64,000 nt of DNA from Pseudomonas fluorescens (GTDB lineage: Bacteria > Pseudomonadota > Gammaproteobacteria > Pseudomonadales > Pseudomonadaceae): assembly GCF_001708445.1 (NCBI RefSeq), contig NZ_CP015637.1, positions 4,403,001 to 4,467,000 of the forward strand, in the 5' to 3' direction. Shown here piece by piece: positions 26,497 through 37,581 of this stretch (positions are counted from its first letter, which is position 1; each line of letters starts with the position of its first letter). Below the pieces are notes generated by a model. That model worked only from the letters and a program-made list of their open reading frames with translations. It made no database searches and had not been told where the DNA came from. A program made the position numbers and the translations under genes.

Positions 26497-29400
26497 CTAT
26501 TCCAGCAACCGTCTGAACGCTTCGATCGGCAATGGCCGGCTGTGCAAATACCCTTGGAACAAATGGCACCCCAGCTTTTGCAGGAACGCCAGTTGCTCCG
26601 CGGTCTCCACCCCTTCGGCGATGACTTCCAGGTTCAGGCTGCGGGCCATGGCCACGATGGCACGGATGATTTCCGCGTCGTTGGGGTCGTGGGTGGCATC
26701 GCGGACAAAGGACTGATCGATCTTCAGCGCATCCACCGGCAGGCGCTTGAGGTAGGTCAGGGAGGAATAGCCGGTGCCGAAATCGTCCATGGCAAAGCTG
26801 ACGCCGAGTTTTTTCAGGCGGCGCATCTTGGCCACGGTGTCTTCCAGGTTCTGGATCACGATGCCTTCGGTGATTTCCAGTTTCAGCAGGCTGTGGGGCA
26901 GTTGATGTTGCTTGAGGCTGTGCTCCACCCGTTCGACAAAATCGGCCTGGCGAAACTGCCGGGGGCTGATGTTCACGCACAGGCTGAAGTTCAGCGGGTC
27001 TACCAGACCTTCGGTAATCAGTTGCTGAAACGCGGCGCAGGCTTCATCGAGGATCCAGGTGCCCACTTCGAGGATCAGGCCACTGTCTTCCAGGACCTTG
27101 ATAAATTCCGATGGCGACTGTGCGCCCAGCTGCGGATGCTGCCAGCGCACCAGGGCCTCGGCACCGACAATCTTGTTGCCGCGCGCATCCACCTGGGGCT
27201 GGTAATGCACGCTGAATTCGCCGCGTGACAGGGCCAGGCGCAGGTCGGTTTCCATGCGCAGCCGCTCGCTGGCGGTCTTCTGCATGCTGTTGTGGAACAT
27301 CTGCGTGGTGTTGCGCCCGGAATCCTTGGCGCGATACAGGGCGATGTCGGCACGCTTGAGCAGGTCCGCCGGGGTCGAGCCATGGTCGGGAATCAGCGCT
27401 ACGCCAATGCTTGGCGTGACTTGCAGCCGATGGCCGTCGAGGAACATCGGTTCCGAGAGCAGTTCGCGCAGGGTATCGGCCAGTTCCTGTACCTGGGCGC
27501 TGACTGCCGTGCGGGTGCCGTCCAGGCCGCTGAGCAGCACCACGAATTCATCGCCTCCCAGGCGCGCCACGGTGTCTTCCATGCGCACGCTGGCTTCCAG
27601 GCGGGCAGTGACGATTTTCAACACGGTGTCGCCCACCGGATGGCCGAGGGAGTCGTTGATGTGCTTGAAGTGATCGAGATCGAGAAACAGCAGGGCGCCG
27701 CGCAAATTATGGCGCTTGAGCAAGGCAATCTGTTGGCTCAGCCGGTCCATCAGCAAGGCGCGGTTGGGCAGGTTGGTCAGCGGGTCGTGATAGGCCAGGT
27801 GGCGAATCTGAGCCTGCGCATTTTTCAGCAGGCTCACGTCCCGAGCGGTCAGCAGCAGGCACGGGGTTTCATTGAGGGTGATCGGTTCGACCGACACTTC
27901 CACCGCCAATACCTCGCCGCGCTTGTTGTGCCAGAGCATTTCCAGGTGATGGATGCGGCCCTTGAGCTGCAATTCGGCCAGCAGCGCGGCGCGTTGTTTT
28001 TCATCGGCCCAGATGCCGATCTGGTAGAGCGTCAGGCCGATGGCTTCTTCGGCGCGAAAACCGGTCAGGCGGCAGAAGCCATCGTTGACTTCCACATAGC
28101 GGCCGGTGTCGCGCTCGGTGATGGAAATCGCGTCGGGGCTGGAGTGGAATGCCTTGGCGAATTTTTCTTCGCTGGCCTTCAGCGCGGCTTCCGAGCGTTG
28201 CTGCTGGGTGATGTCCCGCAGCGTCGTGACGATGCACGGCTGGTCGCCGACCTTGATCAGTCGGCTGGAAATCACGCACGTCAGGCTTTGGCCGTCCTTG
28301 TGGTGCACCACGATGGCGACATTGTTCAGCGCCTGATCGCGTATGACTTGTTCGATTCGTTGCAGGCGCTTGCTCGACTCATCCCACAGGCCGATTTGTT
28401 CGGCGCTCTTGTCGATCACCTCGGCGGCCGTGAAGCCAAAGGTCTGGGTGAAGGCCGGGTTGATTTCGATAAACGCGCCACTTTCCAGGCACGTGACGCA
28501 AATCGGGTCGGGGCTGGCCTGGAACAGGCTGGCGAATTTTTCTTCGGAGGCGGTCAGCCGTTGTTCGCGCTCGACCTGGTCGGTGATATCCAGCAGGGTG
28601 CCGGCCATGCGCAGCGGAGCGCCTTTTTCGTCGCGGTACAGGCGTGCGCGGCTTTCCAGGTAGCGTGAGCTGCCGTCTTCCAGTTGCACGCGGTAAGTCA
28701 GTTGATAATTGCCGGCCGGGCCTTCGCGCAGGGTGCGGTAGGCGTTGCGCATGTTCTCGCGCTCTTCCTTGGGCATGCCCTCGAAAAATGCCTCGAAGGA
28801 TTCATGGAAGGGCTCGGCCGGCAGGCCATGCAGCTGGGCGGCACGGGCTGAGCCGTAGAGCATGCCGCTGGGGATATGCCAATCCCAGGTGCCCAACTGG
28901 GCCGAGTCCAGCGCCAGGTCGAGGCGTTCCTGGCTGTCCTTGAGGGCCTGCTCGGCGTTTTTGCGTTCGGTGGTGTCGAGGAAGGTGCTGAGCAAATAGG
29001 CCTCGCCCTCCAGCTCGACCTTTTGCGCGCTGAGGGTGCCATCGTGGATCTGTCCACTGCTGGCGCAGAACTGTACTTCCATGGTGATGGGTTCACCTTT
29101 GCGCTGGGTCGCCTTGACCAGTTGCGCGCGTTGCTCGGGATGGCGCCACAGGCCCAGTTCCAGGGTGGTGCGGCCTATCGCTTCGGCCAATGGCCAGCCG
29201 AACAGCATCTGGAAATACTGGTTGGCCTCGCTGATCAGGCCATCCGACTGGCGGGTCAGCAGGACCATGTTCGGGCACAGGTGAAACAGCGTCGCGAAGC
29301 GTTTTTCGGAGTGGCTGAGGGCGTGTTCCCGTTCGCGTTGGCGGGTGGTCTCGCGGATCACCCCGATCATGCGGCGCCGGCCGGCCTTGTCCGGTGCCAG

Positions 29401-29775
29401 GCTGCCGTTGATCTCCAGCCAGTGGTGGCTGCCATCCGGCCATTGGATGTGGTGGTGCATGGCCTGTTCGAACGGCTCGCCGGCCAGCACCGCGTGGAAG
29501 GCCCGAACGACCCGGGCGCGATCCTGCGGTGCCAGCAGGTCAAGGTAATCCACGTCCCTGGGCAGCGGCTGGTGGGGGTCGAAGCCAAACAGCGCCTGGG
29601 TGCCTCGGGACCAACTGATCCGGCCGGTTTCGATTTCCCAGCACCACGCTCCCAGCCGTGCGGCGTTCAGAGCTGCCAGCAACTGCGGAGCGCTGTCCCA
29701 GCTTCGTTCCGCTTCTTGAGGGTCAAGGGCGTAGATGCGGGGGAGGGGTGGCACGGAATCGATGGGGTTGCGCAT
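26497..29775 (-). CDS. Multi-PAS diguanylate cyclase/phosphodiesterase (GGDEF-EAL)
   Basis: 1092 residues. Five PAS-like modules fill roughly residues 25-660 (for example LFHLCPNMVLLTR, LFQASPDPICVT, AFHSSPDAISIT). A GGDEF domain follows with an intact RLGGDEFVV near residue 738, then an EAL domain with EALVRW near 873 and DDFGTGYSSL. Both catalytic motifs are intact, so it could make and break cyclic di-GMP, governing motility or biofilm. There are no membrane segments, so it is cytoplasmic, sensing through PAS ligands. The ATG at 29775 is preferred to an upstream TTG. Confidence 0.92.
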   Translation of the reverse strand: MRNPIDSVPPLPRIYALDPQEAERSWDSAPQLLAALNAARLGAWCWEIETGRISWSRGTQALFGFDPHQPLPRDVDYLDLLAPQDRARVVRAFHAVLAGEPFEQAMHHHIQWPDGSHHWLEINGSLAPDKAGRRRMIGVIRETTRQREREHALSHSEKRFATLFHLCPNMVLLTRQSDGLISEANQYFQMLFGWPLAEAIGRTTLELGLWRHPEQRAQLVKATQRKGEPITMEVQFCASSGQIHDGTLSAQKVELEGEAYLLSTFLDTTERKNAEQALKDSQERLDLALDSAQLGTWDWHIPSGMLYGSARAAQLHGLPAEPFHESFEAFFEGMPKEERENMRNAYRTLREGPAGNYQLTYRVQLEDGSSRYLESRARLYRDEKGAPLRMAGTLLDITDQVEREQRLTASEEKFASLFQASPDPICVTCLESGAFIEINPAFTQTFGFTAAEVIDKSAEQIGLWDESSKRLQRIEQVIRDQALNNVAIVVHHKDGQSLTCVISSRLIKVGDQPCIVTTLRDITQQQRSEAALKASEEKFAKAFHSSPDAISITERDTGRYVEVNDGFCRLTGFRAEEAIGLTLYQIGIWADEKQRAALLAELQLKGRIHHLEMLWHNKRGEVLAVEVSVEPITLNETPCLLLTARDVSLLKNAQAQIRHLAYHDPLTNLPNRALLMDRLSQQIALLKRHNLRGALLFLDLDHFKHINDSLGHPVGDTVLKIVTARLEASVRMEDTVARLGGDEFVVLLSGLDGTRTAVSAQVQELADTLRELLSEPMFLDGHRLQVTPSIGVALIPDHGSTPADLLKRADIALYRAKDSGRNTTQMFHNSMQKTASERLRMETDLRLALSRGEFSVHYQPQVDARGNKIVGAEALVRWQHPQLGAQSPSEFIKVLEDSGLILEVGTWILDEACAAFQQLITEGLVDPLNFSLCVNISPRQFRQADFVERVEHSLKQHQLPHSLLKLEITEGIVIQNLEDTVAKMRRLKKLGVSFAMDDFGTGYSSLTYLKRLPVDALKIDQSFVRDATHDPNDAEIIRAIVAMARSLNLEVIAEGVETAEQLAFLQKLGCHLFQGYLHSRPLPIEAFRRLLE

Positions 29776-29841
29776 TATCAAAGGGCCTTGGCTCGATGGG
29801 CAAACAGCGCGGGTTTAGTCAGGCCTTGAGGCCGCACAGTG

Positions 29842-30732
29842 TCATGCCGATGCTCCTGGCAGATCGACTTGTGCATCCAGCAGGCTCATGAACGCCCGCG
29901 CAGCGTTCGACAGCGTCCTTTCAGTGTGCACGATATAGCCTAGCTGGCGACTGAGTTGTATGCCCGGCAAAGCGATACTTGCCACCTGGTCATCGAGCAT
30001 TGTACGCGGCAGCACGCTCCAGGCCAGGCCAATGGAAACCATCATCTTGATGGTTTCCAGGTAGTTAGTGCTCATGGCGATGTTTGGCGTCAGGCCCTGG
30101 GCCTCGAACAAACGGCTGACAATATGATGGGTAAAGGTATTGCCGCCGGGAAAGACCGCCGGGTGCCCGGCGATATCGGCCAGGTTGACCGGGCCGTTGC
30201 TGATCAGGCTGTGCTCCGGTGCCACCACGAAATCCAGCGGGTCGTCCCACACAGGAGTGGCGCGCACCAGGTTGTGGGGGGCGGGCGCCAGGGTGATCAC
30301 CGCCACTTCGGCGCGACCGTGCAGAATTTCATCGTAAGCGACCTCCGAATCGAGAAACTGGATGTCCAGTGCCACGTTCGGGTACGTGCGGGTGAACGTG
30401 CGCAATACCGGCGGCAGGCGGTGCAGGCCGATATGGTGGCTGGTGGCCAAGGTGAGGCGCCCGCTGACTTCGCCGGTGAGGTTGGTGAGGGCGCGGCGGG
30501 TGTCGTCCAGCACGTTGAGAATCTGATAAGCGCGCGGCAGCAGGGCGCGGCCGGCCTCGGTCAGGCCGACTTCACGGCCCAGGCGATCGAATAAACGCAC
30601 CTTCAATTGCTGTTCCAGGCCGGCGATGCGCTTGCTGATGGCCGGTTGGGTCAGGTGCAGGCGTTCACCAGCGCCGGAGAAGCTGCCGGTCTCGGCGATG
30701 GCAATAAAGGCATTGAGGTTGGCCAGGTCCAT
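29842..30732 (-). CDS. LysR-family transcriptional regulator
   Basis: 296 residues starting MDLANLNAFIAIAETGSFSG, a typical LysR helix-turn-helix, followed by a substrate-binding domain. It is divergent from leuC with about 150 bp between, an arrangement conserved in Pseudomonas, so control of the leuCD operon is likely. The frame extends to 30762, but homology begins at 30732. Confidence 0.9.
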   Translation of the reverse strand: MDLANLNAFIAIAETGSFSGAGERLHLTQPAISKRIAGLEQQLKVRLFDRLGREVGLTEAGRALLPRAYQILNVLDDTRRALTNLTGEVSGRLTLATSHHIGLHRLPPVLRTFTRTYPNVALDIQFLDSEVAYDEILHGRAEVAVITLAPAPHNLVRATPVWDDPLDFVVAPEHSLISNGPVNLADIAGHPAVFPGGNTFTHHIVSRLFEAQGLTPNIAMSTNYLETIKMMVSIGLAWSVLPRTMLDDQVASIALPGIQLSRQLGYIVHTERTLSNAARAFMSLLDAQVDLPGASA

Positions 30733-30879
30733 TGTTGTATTCCAGTTGGTAATCCAAAGCATAAAAAATATGAATTTGAGTTATTTAATGTAGCGCCATA
30801 CCATCAGCCTCACAAGCCAAAGGGTTATTGAATGTCTCAAGACCCGGGGCATAGAAATACCGCTGATGAGGACCGACTG
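30733..30879. promoter_or_regulatory. Divergent LysR/leuC control region
   Basis: An AT-rich stretch with ATTCCAGTTGGTAAT (30739-30753), an interrupted partial dyad of the size expected for a LysR T-N11-A site, next to the run ATAAAAAATATGAAT. It is a plausible operator and promoter area; the exact sites are not proven. Confidence 0.45.
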
Positions 30880-32298
30880 ATGGCCGGCAAAACGCTTTAC
30901 GACAAGCTTTGGGATTCCCATGAAGTGAAACGGCGCGACGATGGCTCGTCGCTGATCTATATCGACCGTCACATCATCCATGAAGTGACCTCGCCCCAAG
31001 CGTTCGAAGGCCTGCGGCTGGCCGGGCGCAAGCCCTGGCGCGTCGACTCCATCATCGCCACCCCGGACCACAACGTGCCGACCACCCCGGAACGCAAGGG
31101 CGGGATCGACGCCATTGTCGACACGGTGTCGCGTTTGCAGGTACAGACCCTCGACGATTACTGCGACGAATATGGCATCACCGAATTCAAGATGAATGAC
31201 GTGCGTCAAGGGATCGTTCACGTGATTGGCCCGGAGCAGGGCGCCACCTTGCCGGGCATGACCGTGGTCTGCGGCGACTCCCACACCTCGACCCACGGTG
31301 CGTTCGGCGCCTTGGCCCATGGCATCGGCACCTCCGAGGTGGAACATGTGTTCGCCACCCAGTGCCTGGTCGCCAAAAAAATGAAGAACATGTTGGTGAA
31401 GGTCGAAGGCAAGTTGCCGTTCGGCGTCACCGCCAAGGACATCGTGCTCGCGGTGATCGGCAAGATCGGCACCGCCGGCGGTAACGGCCATGCCATCGAG
31501 TTCGCCGGCAGCGCCATTCGCGACCTGTCCATCGAAGGCCGCATGACCATCTGCAATATGTCCATCGAAGCCGGTGCCCGTGTGGGGATGGTGGCGGCGG
31601 ACGAAAAAACCATCGAATACGTCAAAGGTCGTCCATTCGCCCCGAAAGGCGCTGATTGGGACGCGGCTGTCGAAGCCTGGAAAGACCTGGTCTCCGATGC
31701 CGATGCGGTGTTCGACACCGTGGTCGAGTTGGACGCTGCCCAGATCAAGCCGCAAGTCAGCTGGGGCACCTCGCCGGAAATGGTCCTGGCCGTCGACCAG
31801 AACGTGCCGGACCCGGCGCAGGAAGCCGACCTGGTCAAGCGTGGCTCCATCGAGCGTGCATTGAAGTACATGGGCTTGAAAGCCAACCAGGCGATCACCG
31901 ACATCCAGTTGGATCGCGTGTTTATCGGCTCCTGCACCAACTCGCGGATCGAAGACCTGCGCGCTGCGGCGGTGATCGCCAAGGGCCGTAAAGTCGCCTC
32001 GACCATCAAGCAAGCCATCGTGGTGCCGGGGTCGGGCCTGGTCAAGGCGCAAGCCGAAGCGGAAGGCTTGGACAAGATCTTCCTCGACGCCGGTTTTGAA
32101 TGGCGTGAGCCGGGCTGCTCGATGTGCCTGGCGATGAACCCGGACCGCCTGGAGTCCGGCGAGCATTGCGCGTCCACCTCCAACCGTAACTTTGAAGGGC
32201 GCCAGGGCGCCGGTGGTCGTACCCACCTGGTCAGCCCGGCCATGGCCGCCGCGGCTGCCGTCAACGGTCGTTTCATCGACGTTCGCGAATTGATCTGA
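30880..32298 (+). CDS. leuC: 3-isopropylmalate dehydratase large subunit
   Basis: 472 residues of the aconitase family. The [4Fe-4S] ligands are visible in [15 protein letters not shown] and [11 protein letters not shown]. With LeuD it isomerises 2-isopropylmalate to 3-isopropylmalate in leucine synthesis. The start at 30880 ([11 protein letters not shown]) has GAGGA upstream; a start at 30832 is in frame but would be an unusual extension. leuD follows after ten bases. Confidence 0.97.
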   Translation: MAGKTLYDKLWDSHEVKRRDDGSSLIYIDRHIIHEVTSPQAFEGLRLAGRKPWRVDSIIATPDHNVPTTPERKGGIDAIVDTVSRLQVQTLDDYCDEYGITEFKMNDVRQGIVHVIGPEQGATLPGMTVVCGDSHTSTHGAFGALAHGIGTSEVEHVFATQCLVAKKMKNMLVKVEGKLPFGVTAKDIVLAVIGKIGTAGGNGHAIEFAGSAIRDLSIEGRMTICNMSIEAGARVGMVAADEKTIEYVKGRPFAPKGADWDAAVEAWKDLVSDADAVFDTVVELDAAQIKPQVSWGTSPEMVLAVDQNVPDPAQEADLVKRGSIERALKYMGLKANQAITDIQLDRVFIGSCTNSRIEDLRAAAVIAKGRKVASTIKQAIVVPGSGLVKAQAEAEGLDKIFLDAGFEWREPGCSMCLAMNPDRLESGEHCASTSNRNFEGRQGAGGRTHLVSPAMAAAAAVNGRFIDVRELI

Positions 32299-32308
32299 GG
32301 AATACCCG

Positions 32309-32953
32309 ATGAGAGCTTTTACCCAACACACAGGCCTTGTCGCGCCGTTGGACCGTGCCAACGTGGACACCGACCAGATCATCCCCAAGCAGTTCTTGAA
32401 GTCGATCAAGCGCACCGGTTTCGGCCCTAACCTGTTCGACGAGTGGCGCTACCTGGACGTGGGCTACGCCTACCAGGACAACTCCAAGCGCCCGTTGAAC
32501 AAGGACTTCGTGCTCAACGCCGAGCGCTACCAGGGCGCCAGCGTGCTGCTGGCCCGCGAGAACTTCGGCTGCGGCTCCAGCCGTGAGCACGCGCCGTGGG
32601 CCCTGGAAGAATATGGCTTTCGCAGCATCATCGCGCCGAGCTATGCCGACATCTTCTTCAACAACAGCTTCAAGAACGGCCTGTTGCCGATCATCTTGAG
32701 CGATGCGGAAGTGGATGAGCTGTTCAAAGCGGTGGAAGCCGATGTGGGTTATCAGTTGACCATTGACCTGGCCGCGCAAACCGTGACCCGCCCGGACGGC
32801 AAGGTGTATCACTTTGAAGTCGATGCGTTCCGCAAGCACTGCCTGCTCAACGGCCTGGACGATATCGGCCTGACCTTGCAGGACGGCGATGCGATTGCGG
32901 CGTTTGAAGCCAAGCACCGGGCGAGCCAGCCATGGTTGTTTCGTGACGCCTGA
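32309..32953 (+). CDS. leuD: 3-isopropylmalate dehydratase small subunit
   Basis: 214 residues, normal length. It has the family's [14 protein letters not shown] opening and the [14 protein letters not shown] substrate loop. It is the partner of LeuC and lies ten bases after it. A REPIN separates it from the next gene. Confidence 0.97.
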   Translation: MRAFTQHTGLVAPLDRANVDTDQIIPKQFLKSIKRTGFGPNLFDEWRYLDVGYAYQDNSKRPLNKDFVLNAERYQGASVLLARENFGCGSSREHAPWALEEYGFRSIIAPSYADIFFNNSFKNGLLPIILSDAEVDELFKAVEADVGYQLTIDLAAQTVTRPDGKVYHFEVDAFRKHCLLNGLDDIGLTLQDGDAIAAFEAKHRASQPWLFRDA

Positions 32954-32971
32954 ATTGATGTAGGCAGGACC

Positions 32972-33048
32972 GGCCTCATCGGGGGCAAGCCCTCTCCCAC
33001 ATTTGGAATGCGTTCCCCTGTGGGAGGGGGCTTGCCCCCGATAGGGCC
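32972..33048. repeat. REPIN (GTGGGAGGGGGCTTGCCCCC type)
   Basis: An inverted pair: ATCGGGGGCAAGCCCTCTCC and TGTGGGAGGGGGCTTGCCCC, with a short GC-neutral loop. One arm has a T for C change. It lies between leuD and the methyltransferase gene and could weaken downstream transcription. Confidence 0.9.
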
Positions 33049-33082
33049 GGTACTAGCAACACAACCCTTGAAGGATGCCACC

Positions 33083-33847
33083 ATGACCAACACCGCCCAC
33101 ACCCAAGTCGTGCAAAAACAATTCGGCGAACAAGCCTCTGCCTACCTGAGCAGTGCCGTGCACGCCCAAGGCACCGAATTCGCGTTGCTCCAGGCCGAAC
33201 TGGCCGGGCAGGGCGCTGCGCGACTGCTGGACCTGGGTTGCGGTGCCGGTCACGTGAGTTTCCATGTGGCCCAGCTGGTCAAGGAAGTGGTGGCCTACGA
33301 CCTGTCCCAGCAGATGCTCGACGTGGTGGCAGCCGCTGCCAAGGATCGCGGCCTGGGCAACATCAGCACCGTGCACGGCGCTGTCGAGCGCCTGCCGTTT
33401 GCCGATGGCGAATTCGACTTCGTGTTCAGCCGCTATTCGGCGCACCATTGGAGTGACCTCGGCCTGGCCCTGCGCGAAGTCCGCCGGGTGCTCAAACCGG
33501 GCGGCGTGGCGGCGTTTGTCGACGTCTTGTCACCGGGCAGCCCGCTGTTGGACACTTACCTGCAAACCGTCGAAGTGCTGCGCGATACCAGCCACGTGCG
33601 CGATTATTCCGCCGCCGAGTGGATGCGCCAGCTCAGCGAAGCCGGCTTGCATGTGCGCAACAGCAGTCGCCAGCGCCTGCGCCTGGAATACAGCTCATGG
33701 GTCGAGCGCATGCGCACGCCACCGGCCTTGCGTGCTGCGATCCTGCAACTGCAGCAGGCAATGGGCCAGGAAGTGCGCGATTACTACGAAATTCAGGCCG
33801 ACGGCACCTTCAGCACCGACGTACTGGTGGTCTGGGCCGAACGCTGA
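33083..33847 (+). CDS. Class I SAM-dependent methyltransferase (UbiE-like)
   Basis: 254 residues. SAM motif I is LLDLGCGAGHVSFH and the post-motif region is FDFVFSRYSAHHW, as in the Methyltransf_11 (UbiE/Coq5-like) group. The substrate is unknown. It is set between leuD and leuB on the same strand, a placement common in Pseudomonas, but its link to leucine synthesis is not known. The ATG at 33083 follows AAGGA; the upstream extension is translated REPIN. Confidence 0.88.
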   Translation: MTNTAHTQVVQKQFGEQASAYLSSAVHAQGTEFALLQAELAGQGAARLLDLGCGAGHVSFHVAQLVKEVVAYDLSQQMLDVVAAAAKDRGLGNISTVHGAVERLPFADGEFDFVFSRYSAHHWSDLGLALREVRRVLKPGGVAAFVDVLSPGSPLLDTYLQTVEVLRDTSHVRDYSAAEWMRQLSEAGLHVRNSSRQRLRLEYSSWVERMRTPPALRAAILQLQQAMGQEVRDYYEIQADGTFSTDVLVVWAER

Positions 33848-33899
33848 TTATTTTTCCCGACCTGCCCACGGGCGGGTCGCTTGATGAAATGAGGAACGC

Positions 33900-34982
<1,083 letters not shown>

Positions 34983-34987
34983 TCTCT

Positions 34988-35030
34988 CGGGCCCGCTTGC
35001 AGTTGTTGCTGCAAGGCGGCCCACTTTTTA
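34988..35030 (+). terminator. Stem-loop with T-run between leuB and asd
   Basis: The core stem is TTGCAG/CTGCAA with loop TTGTTG. GGGCCC and GGCCC flank it, and ACTTTTTAAC follows. The outer pairing is imperfect. Confidence 0.5.
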
Positions 35031-35046
35031 ACAAGGTGTAGTTGCG

Positions 35047-36159
35047 ATGAAACGTGTAGGTCTGATCGGTTGGCGCGGTATGGTCGGTTCCGTGCTCATG
35101 CAGCGGATGCTGGAAGAGCAGGATTTCGATCTTATCGAGCCGGTGTTTTTCACCACCTCGAACGTGGGTGGCCAAGGGCCGTCCGTGGGCAAGGATATTG
35201 CCCCGCTCAAGGACGCCTACAGCATTGACGAGCTCAAAACCCTCGACGTGATCCTGACCTGCCAGGGTGGCGACTACACCAGCGAAGTCTTCCCCAAGCT
35301 GCGCGACGCCGGCTGGCAGGGTTATTGGATCGACGCCGCGTCGAGCCTGCGCATGCAGGACGACGCCGTGATCATCCTTGACCCGGTCAACCGCAAGGTC
35401 ATCGACCAGCAGCTGGACGCAGGTACCAAGAACTACGTCGGTGGCAACTGCACTGTCAGCCTGATGCTGATGGGCCTGGGCGGCTTGTTCGAAGCCGGCC
35501 TGGTCGAGTGGATGAGCGCCATGACGTATCAGGCAGCCTCCGGTGCCGGCGCGCAGAACATGCGTGAGCTGATCAAGCAGATGGGCGCGACCCACGCGGC
35601 GGTCGCCGATCAACTGGCCGATCCGGCCAGCGCGATCCTCGACATCGACCGCCGCGTGGCCGAAGCCATGCGCAGCGACGCGTACCCGACCGAGAACTTC
35701 GGCGTGCCGTTGGCTGGCAGCCTGATCCCGTGGATCGACAAAGAGCTGCCGAACGGCCAGAGCCGTGAAGAGTGGAAGGCCCAGGCCGAAACCAACAAGA
35801 TCCTCGGCCGCTTCAAGAGCCCGATCCCGGTGGATGGCATCTGCGTACGCATCGGCGCCATGCGCTGCCACAGCCAGGCGCTGACCATCAAGCTGAACAA
35901 AGACGTGCCGATCGCCGATATCGAAGGGCTGATCAGCCAGCACAACCCTTGGGTCAAGCTGGTGCCGAACAACCGCGACATCAGCATGCAGGAGCTGAGC
36001 CCGACCAAGGTCACCGGCACCCTGAATGTACCGGTGGGCCGTCTGCGCAAGTTGAACATGGGCACCCAGTACCTGGGCGCGTTTACCGTCGGCGACCAAC
36101 TGCTGTGGGGCGCGGCCGAGCCGCTGCGTCGCATGCTGCGGATCCTGCTGGAGCGTTGA
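35047..36159 (+). CDS. asd: Aspartate-semialdehyde dehydrogenase
   Basis: 370 residues. The NADP-binding [17 protein letters not shown] lies at the N-terminus and the active-site Cys135 is in GGNCTVSLM. It makes aspartate semialdehyde for lysine, diaminopimelate, methionine and threonine. It is followed by a terminator, a REPIN and its paralogue usg. Confidence 0.97.
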   Translation: MKRVGLIGWRGMVGSVLMQRMLEEQDFDLIEPVFFTTSNVGGQGPSVGKDIAPLKDAYSIDELKTLDVILTCQGGDYTSEVFPKLRDAGWQGYWIDAASSLRMQDDAVIILDPVNRKVIDQQLDAGTKNYVGGNCTVSLMLMGLGGLFEAGLVEWMSAMTYQAASGAGAQNMRELIKQMGATHAAVADQLADPASAILDIDRRVAEAMRSDAYPTENFGVPLAGSLIPWIDKELPNGQSREEWKAQAETNKILGRFKSPIPVDGICVRIGAMRCHSQALTIKLNKDVPIADIEGLISQHNPWVKLVPNNRDISMQELSPTKVTGTLNVPVGRLRKLNMGTQYLGAFTVGDQLLWGAAEPLRRMLRILLER

Positions 36160-36180
36160 TCGCCTGAGGCAATACAAGAA

Positions 36181-36212
36181 ACCCGCGACTGGTGACAGGC
36201 GCGGGTTTTTTG
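36181..36212 (+). terminator. asd terminator
   Basis: The stem ACCCGCG/CGCGGGT is followed by TTTTTTG, about 20 bases after the asd stop. Confidence 0.88.
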
Positions 36213-36226
36213 TTGTTCTTTCGGGC

Positions 36227-36315
36227 GCTATCGGGGGCAAGCCCCCTCCCACATTCGACCGAATTCCAACGTTGAAATGCTGTTCACTGTGGGAGGGGGG
36301 CTTGCCCCCGATAGC
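36227..36315. repeat. REPIN (GTGGGAGGGGGCTTGCCCCC type)
   Basis: GCTATCGGGGGCAAGCCCCC on the left is inverted on the right as GGGGGCTTGCCCCCGATAGC (one extra G in the G-run). It lies between asd and usg. Confidence 0.9.
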
Positions 36316-36408
36316 ATCATCAGCCCACCACCAGCCCCAGCTTAATTGCCTGCCCCCCCAAGCACCCGGTAAAGTGCCGCTCCCCCCGCAATGCCCGAGG
36401 CAGCCTCC

Positions 36409-37419
36409 ATGACCCAGACCTTTGATATCGCCGTGATCGGCGCCACCGGCACCGTTGGCGAAACCCTGGTACAGATTCTCGAAGAGCTGAATTTCCCGGT
36501 CGGCGTCCTGCATCTGTTAGCGGGCAGCAATTCTGCCGGTGCGTCGGTGCCGTTTCGTGGCAAGAACGTGCGCGTGCGCGAAGTCGATGAGTTCGATTTC
36601 AGCAAGGCGCAACTGGCCTTCTTCGCGGCCGGTCCGGCGGCGACACTGAGCTTTGCGCCGCGTGCCACGGCGGCCGGATGTTCGGTGATCGACCTGTCGG
36701 GAGCCTTGCCCGCCGATCAGGCACCCCAGGTGGTGCCGGAGGCCAATGCCCACGTGCTCGAGGGTCTGAAAGCGCCATTCCAGCTGAGCAGCCCGAGCCC
36801 GTCCGCGACCAACCTCGCCGTCGTCCTGGCGCCGTTGCGCGGTTTGCTGGATATCCAGCGGGTCGCCGTCACCGCCAACCTGGCGGTCTCGGCCCAAGGC
36901 CGTGAAGCGGTCAGCGAACTGGCCCGGCAAACCGCCGAGCTGTTGAATGTGCGCCCGCTGGAGCCGCAGTTCTTTGATCGGCAGATGGCCTTCAACCTGC
37001 TGGCACAAGTCGGCAAGCCAGACGCCCAAGGTCATACGGCCTTGGAGAAACGTCTCGTACACGAACTGCGTGCCGTGCTGGAAACTCCTTTGCTAAAGAT
37101 TTCCGCAACTTGCGTTCAAGCCCCGGTGTTTTTTGGCGATAGCCTGACTGTGTCCTTGCAATTGGGCGCGCCGGTCGATCTTGCCGCCGTTAACCGTGTG
37201 CTTGAAGCGGCACCGGGCATCGAGCTGGTGGAAGAGGGTGATTACCCGACTGCCGTGGGCGATGCGGTGGGTCAGGATGTGGTGTATGTAGGACGGGTTC
37301 GCGCCGGTGTGGACGATCCGGCGGAACTTAATTTGTGGCTGACGTCAGATAACGTACGCAAAGGCGCCGCCCTGAATGCCGTGCAACTGGCGCAGTTGTT
37401 GATAAAAGGCCTTGTGTAA
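36409..37419 (+). CDS. usg: Aspartate-semialdehyde dehydrogenase-like protein (Usg/USG-1 type)
   Basis: 336 residues with the Asd fold (IAVIGATGTVGETLVQILEE at the N-terminus). The position of the catalytic Cys reads SPSPSATNLA, so the nucleophile is missing and normal Asd activity is unlikely. The role of these paralogues is unknown. The start at 36409 has GAGGCAGC upstream; the ATG at 36391 lacks a ribosome-binding site. asd and fimV are its usual Pseudomonas neighbours. Confidence 0.88.
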   Translation: MTQTFDIAVIGATGTVGETLVQILEELNFPVGVLHLLAGSNSAGASVPFRGKNVRVREVDEFDFSKAQLAFFAAGPAATLSFAPRATAAGCSVIDLSGALPADQAPQVVPEANAHVLEGLKAPFQLSSPSPSATNLAVVLAPLRGLLDIQRVAVTANLAVSAQGREAVSELARQTAELLNVRPLEPQFFDRQMAFNLLAQVGKPDAQGHTALEKRLVHELRAVLETPLLKISATCVQAPVFFGDSLTVSLQLGAPVDLAAVNRVLEAAPGIELVEEGDYPTAVGDAVGQDVVYVGRVRAGVDDPAELNLWLTSDNVRKGAALNAVQLAQLLIKGLV

Positions 37420-37581
37420 AAGATACTTGGCGGCAATTTGTAGATTGATTCTAACCAGGCGCTATGCTTGGCCCCAAGCAGGAACAGAAGCGCGTCGGTG
37501 ACCTATCGGCTCGCCATGCCTTATGGCAGCGGTTACCAACCTTCTCGCAGGCCGGGGAGTGTTCAAACAAAGGATGAGGCT

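Noticed and set aside
30781..32415. Long antisense frame opposite leuC (544 codons)
   Set aside because: Shadow of leuC; low-complexity His/Arg/Gly composition.
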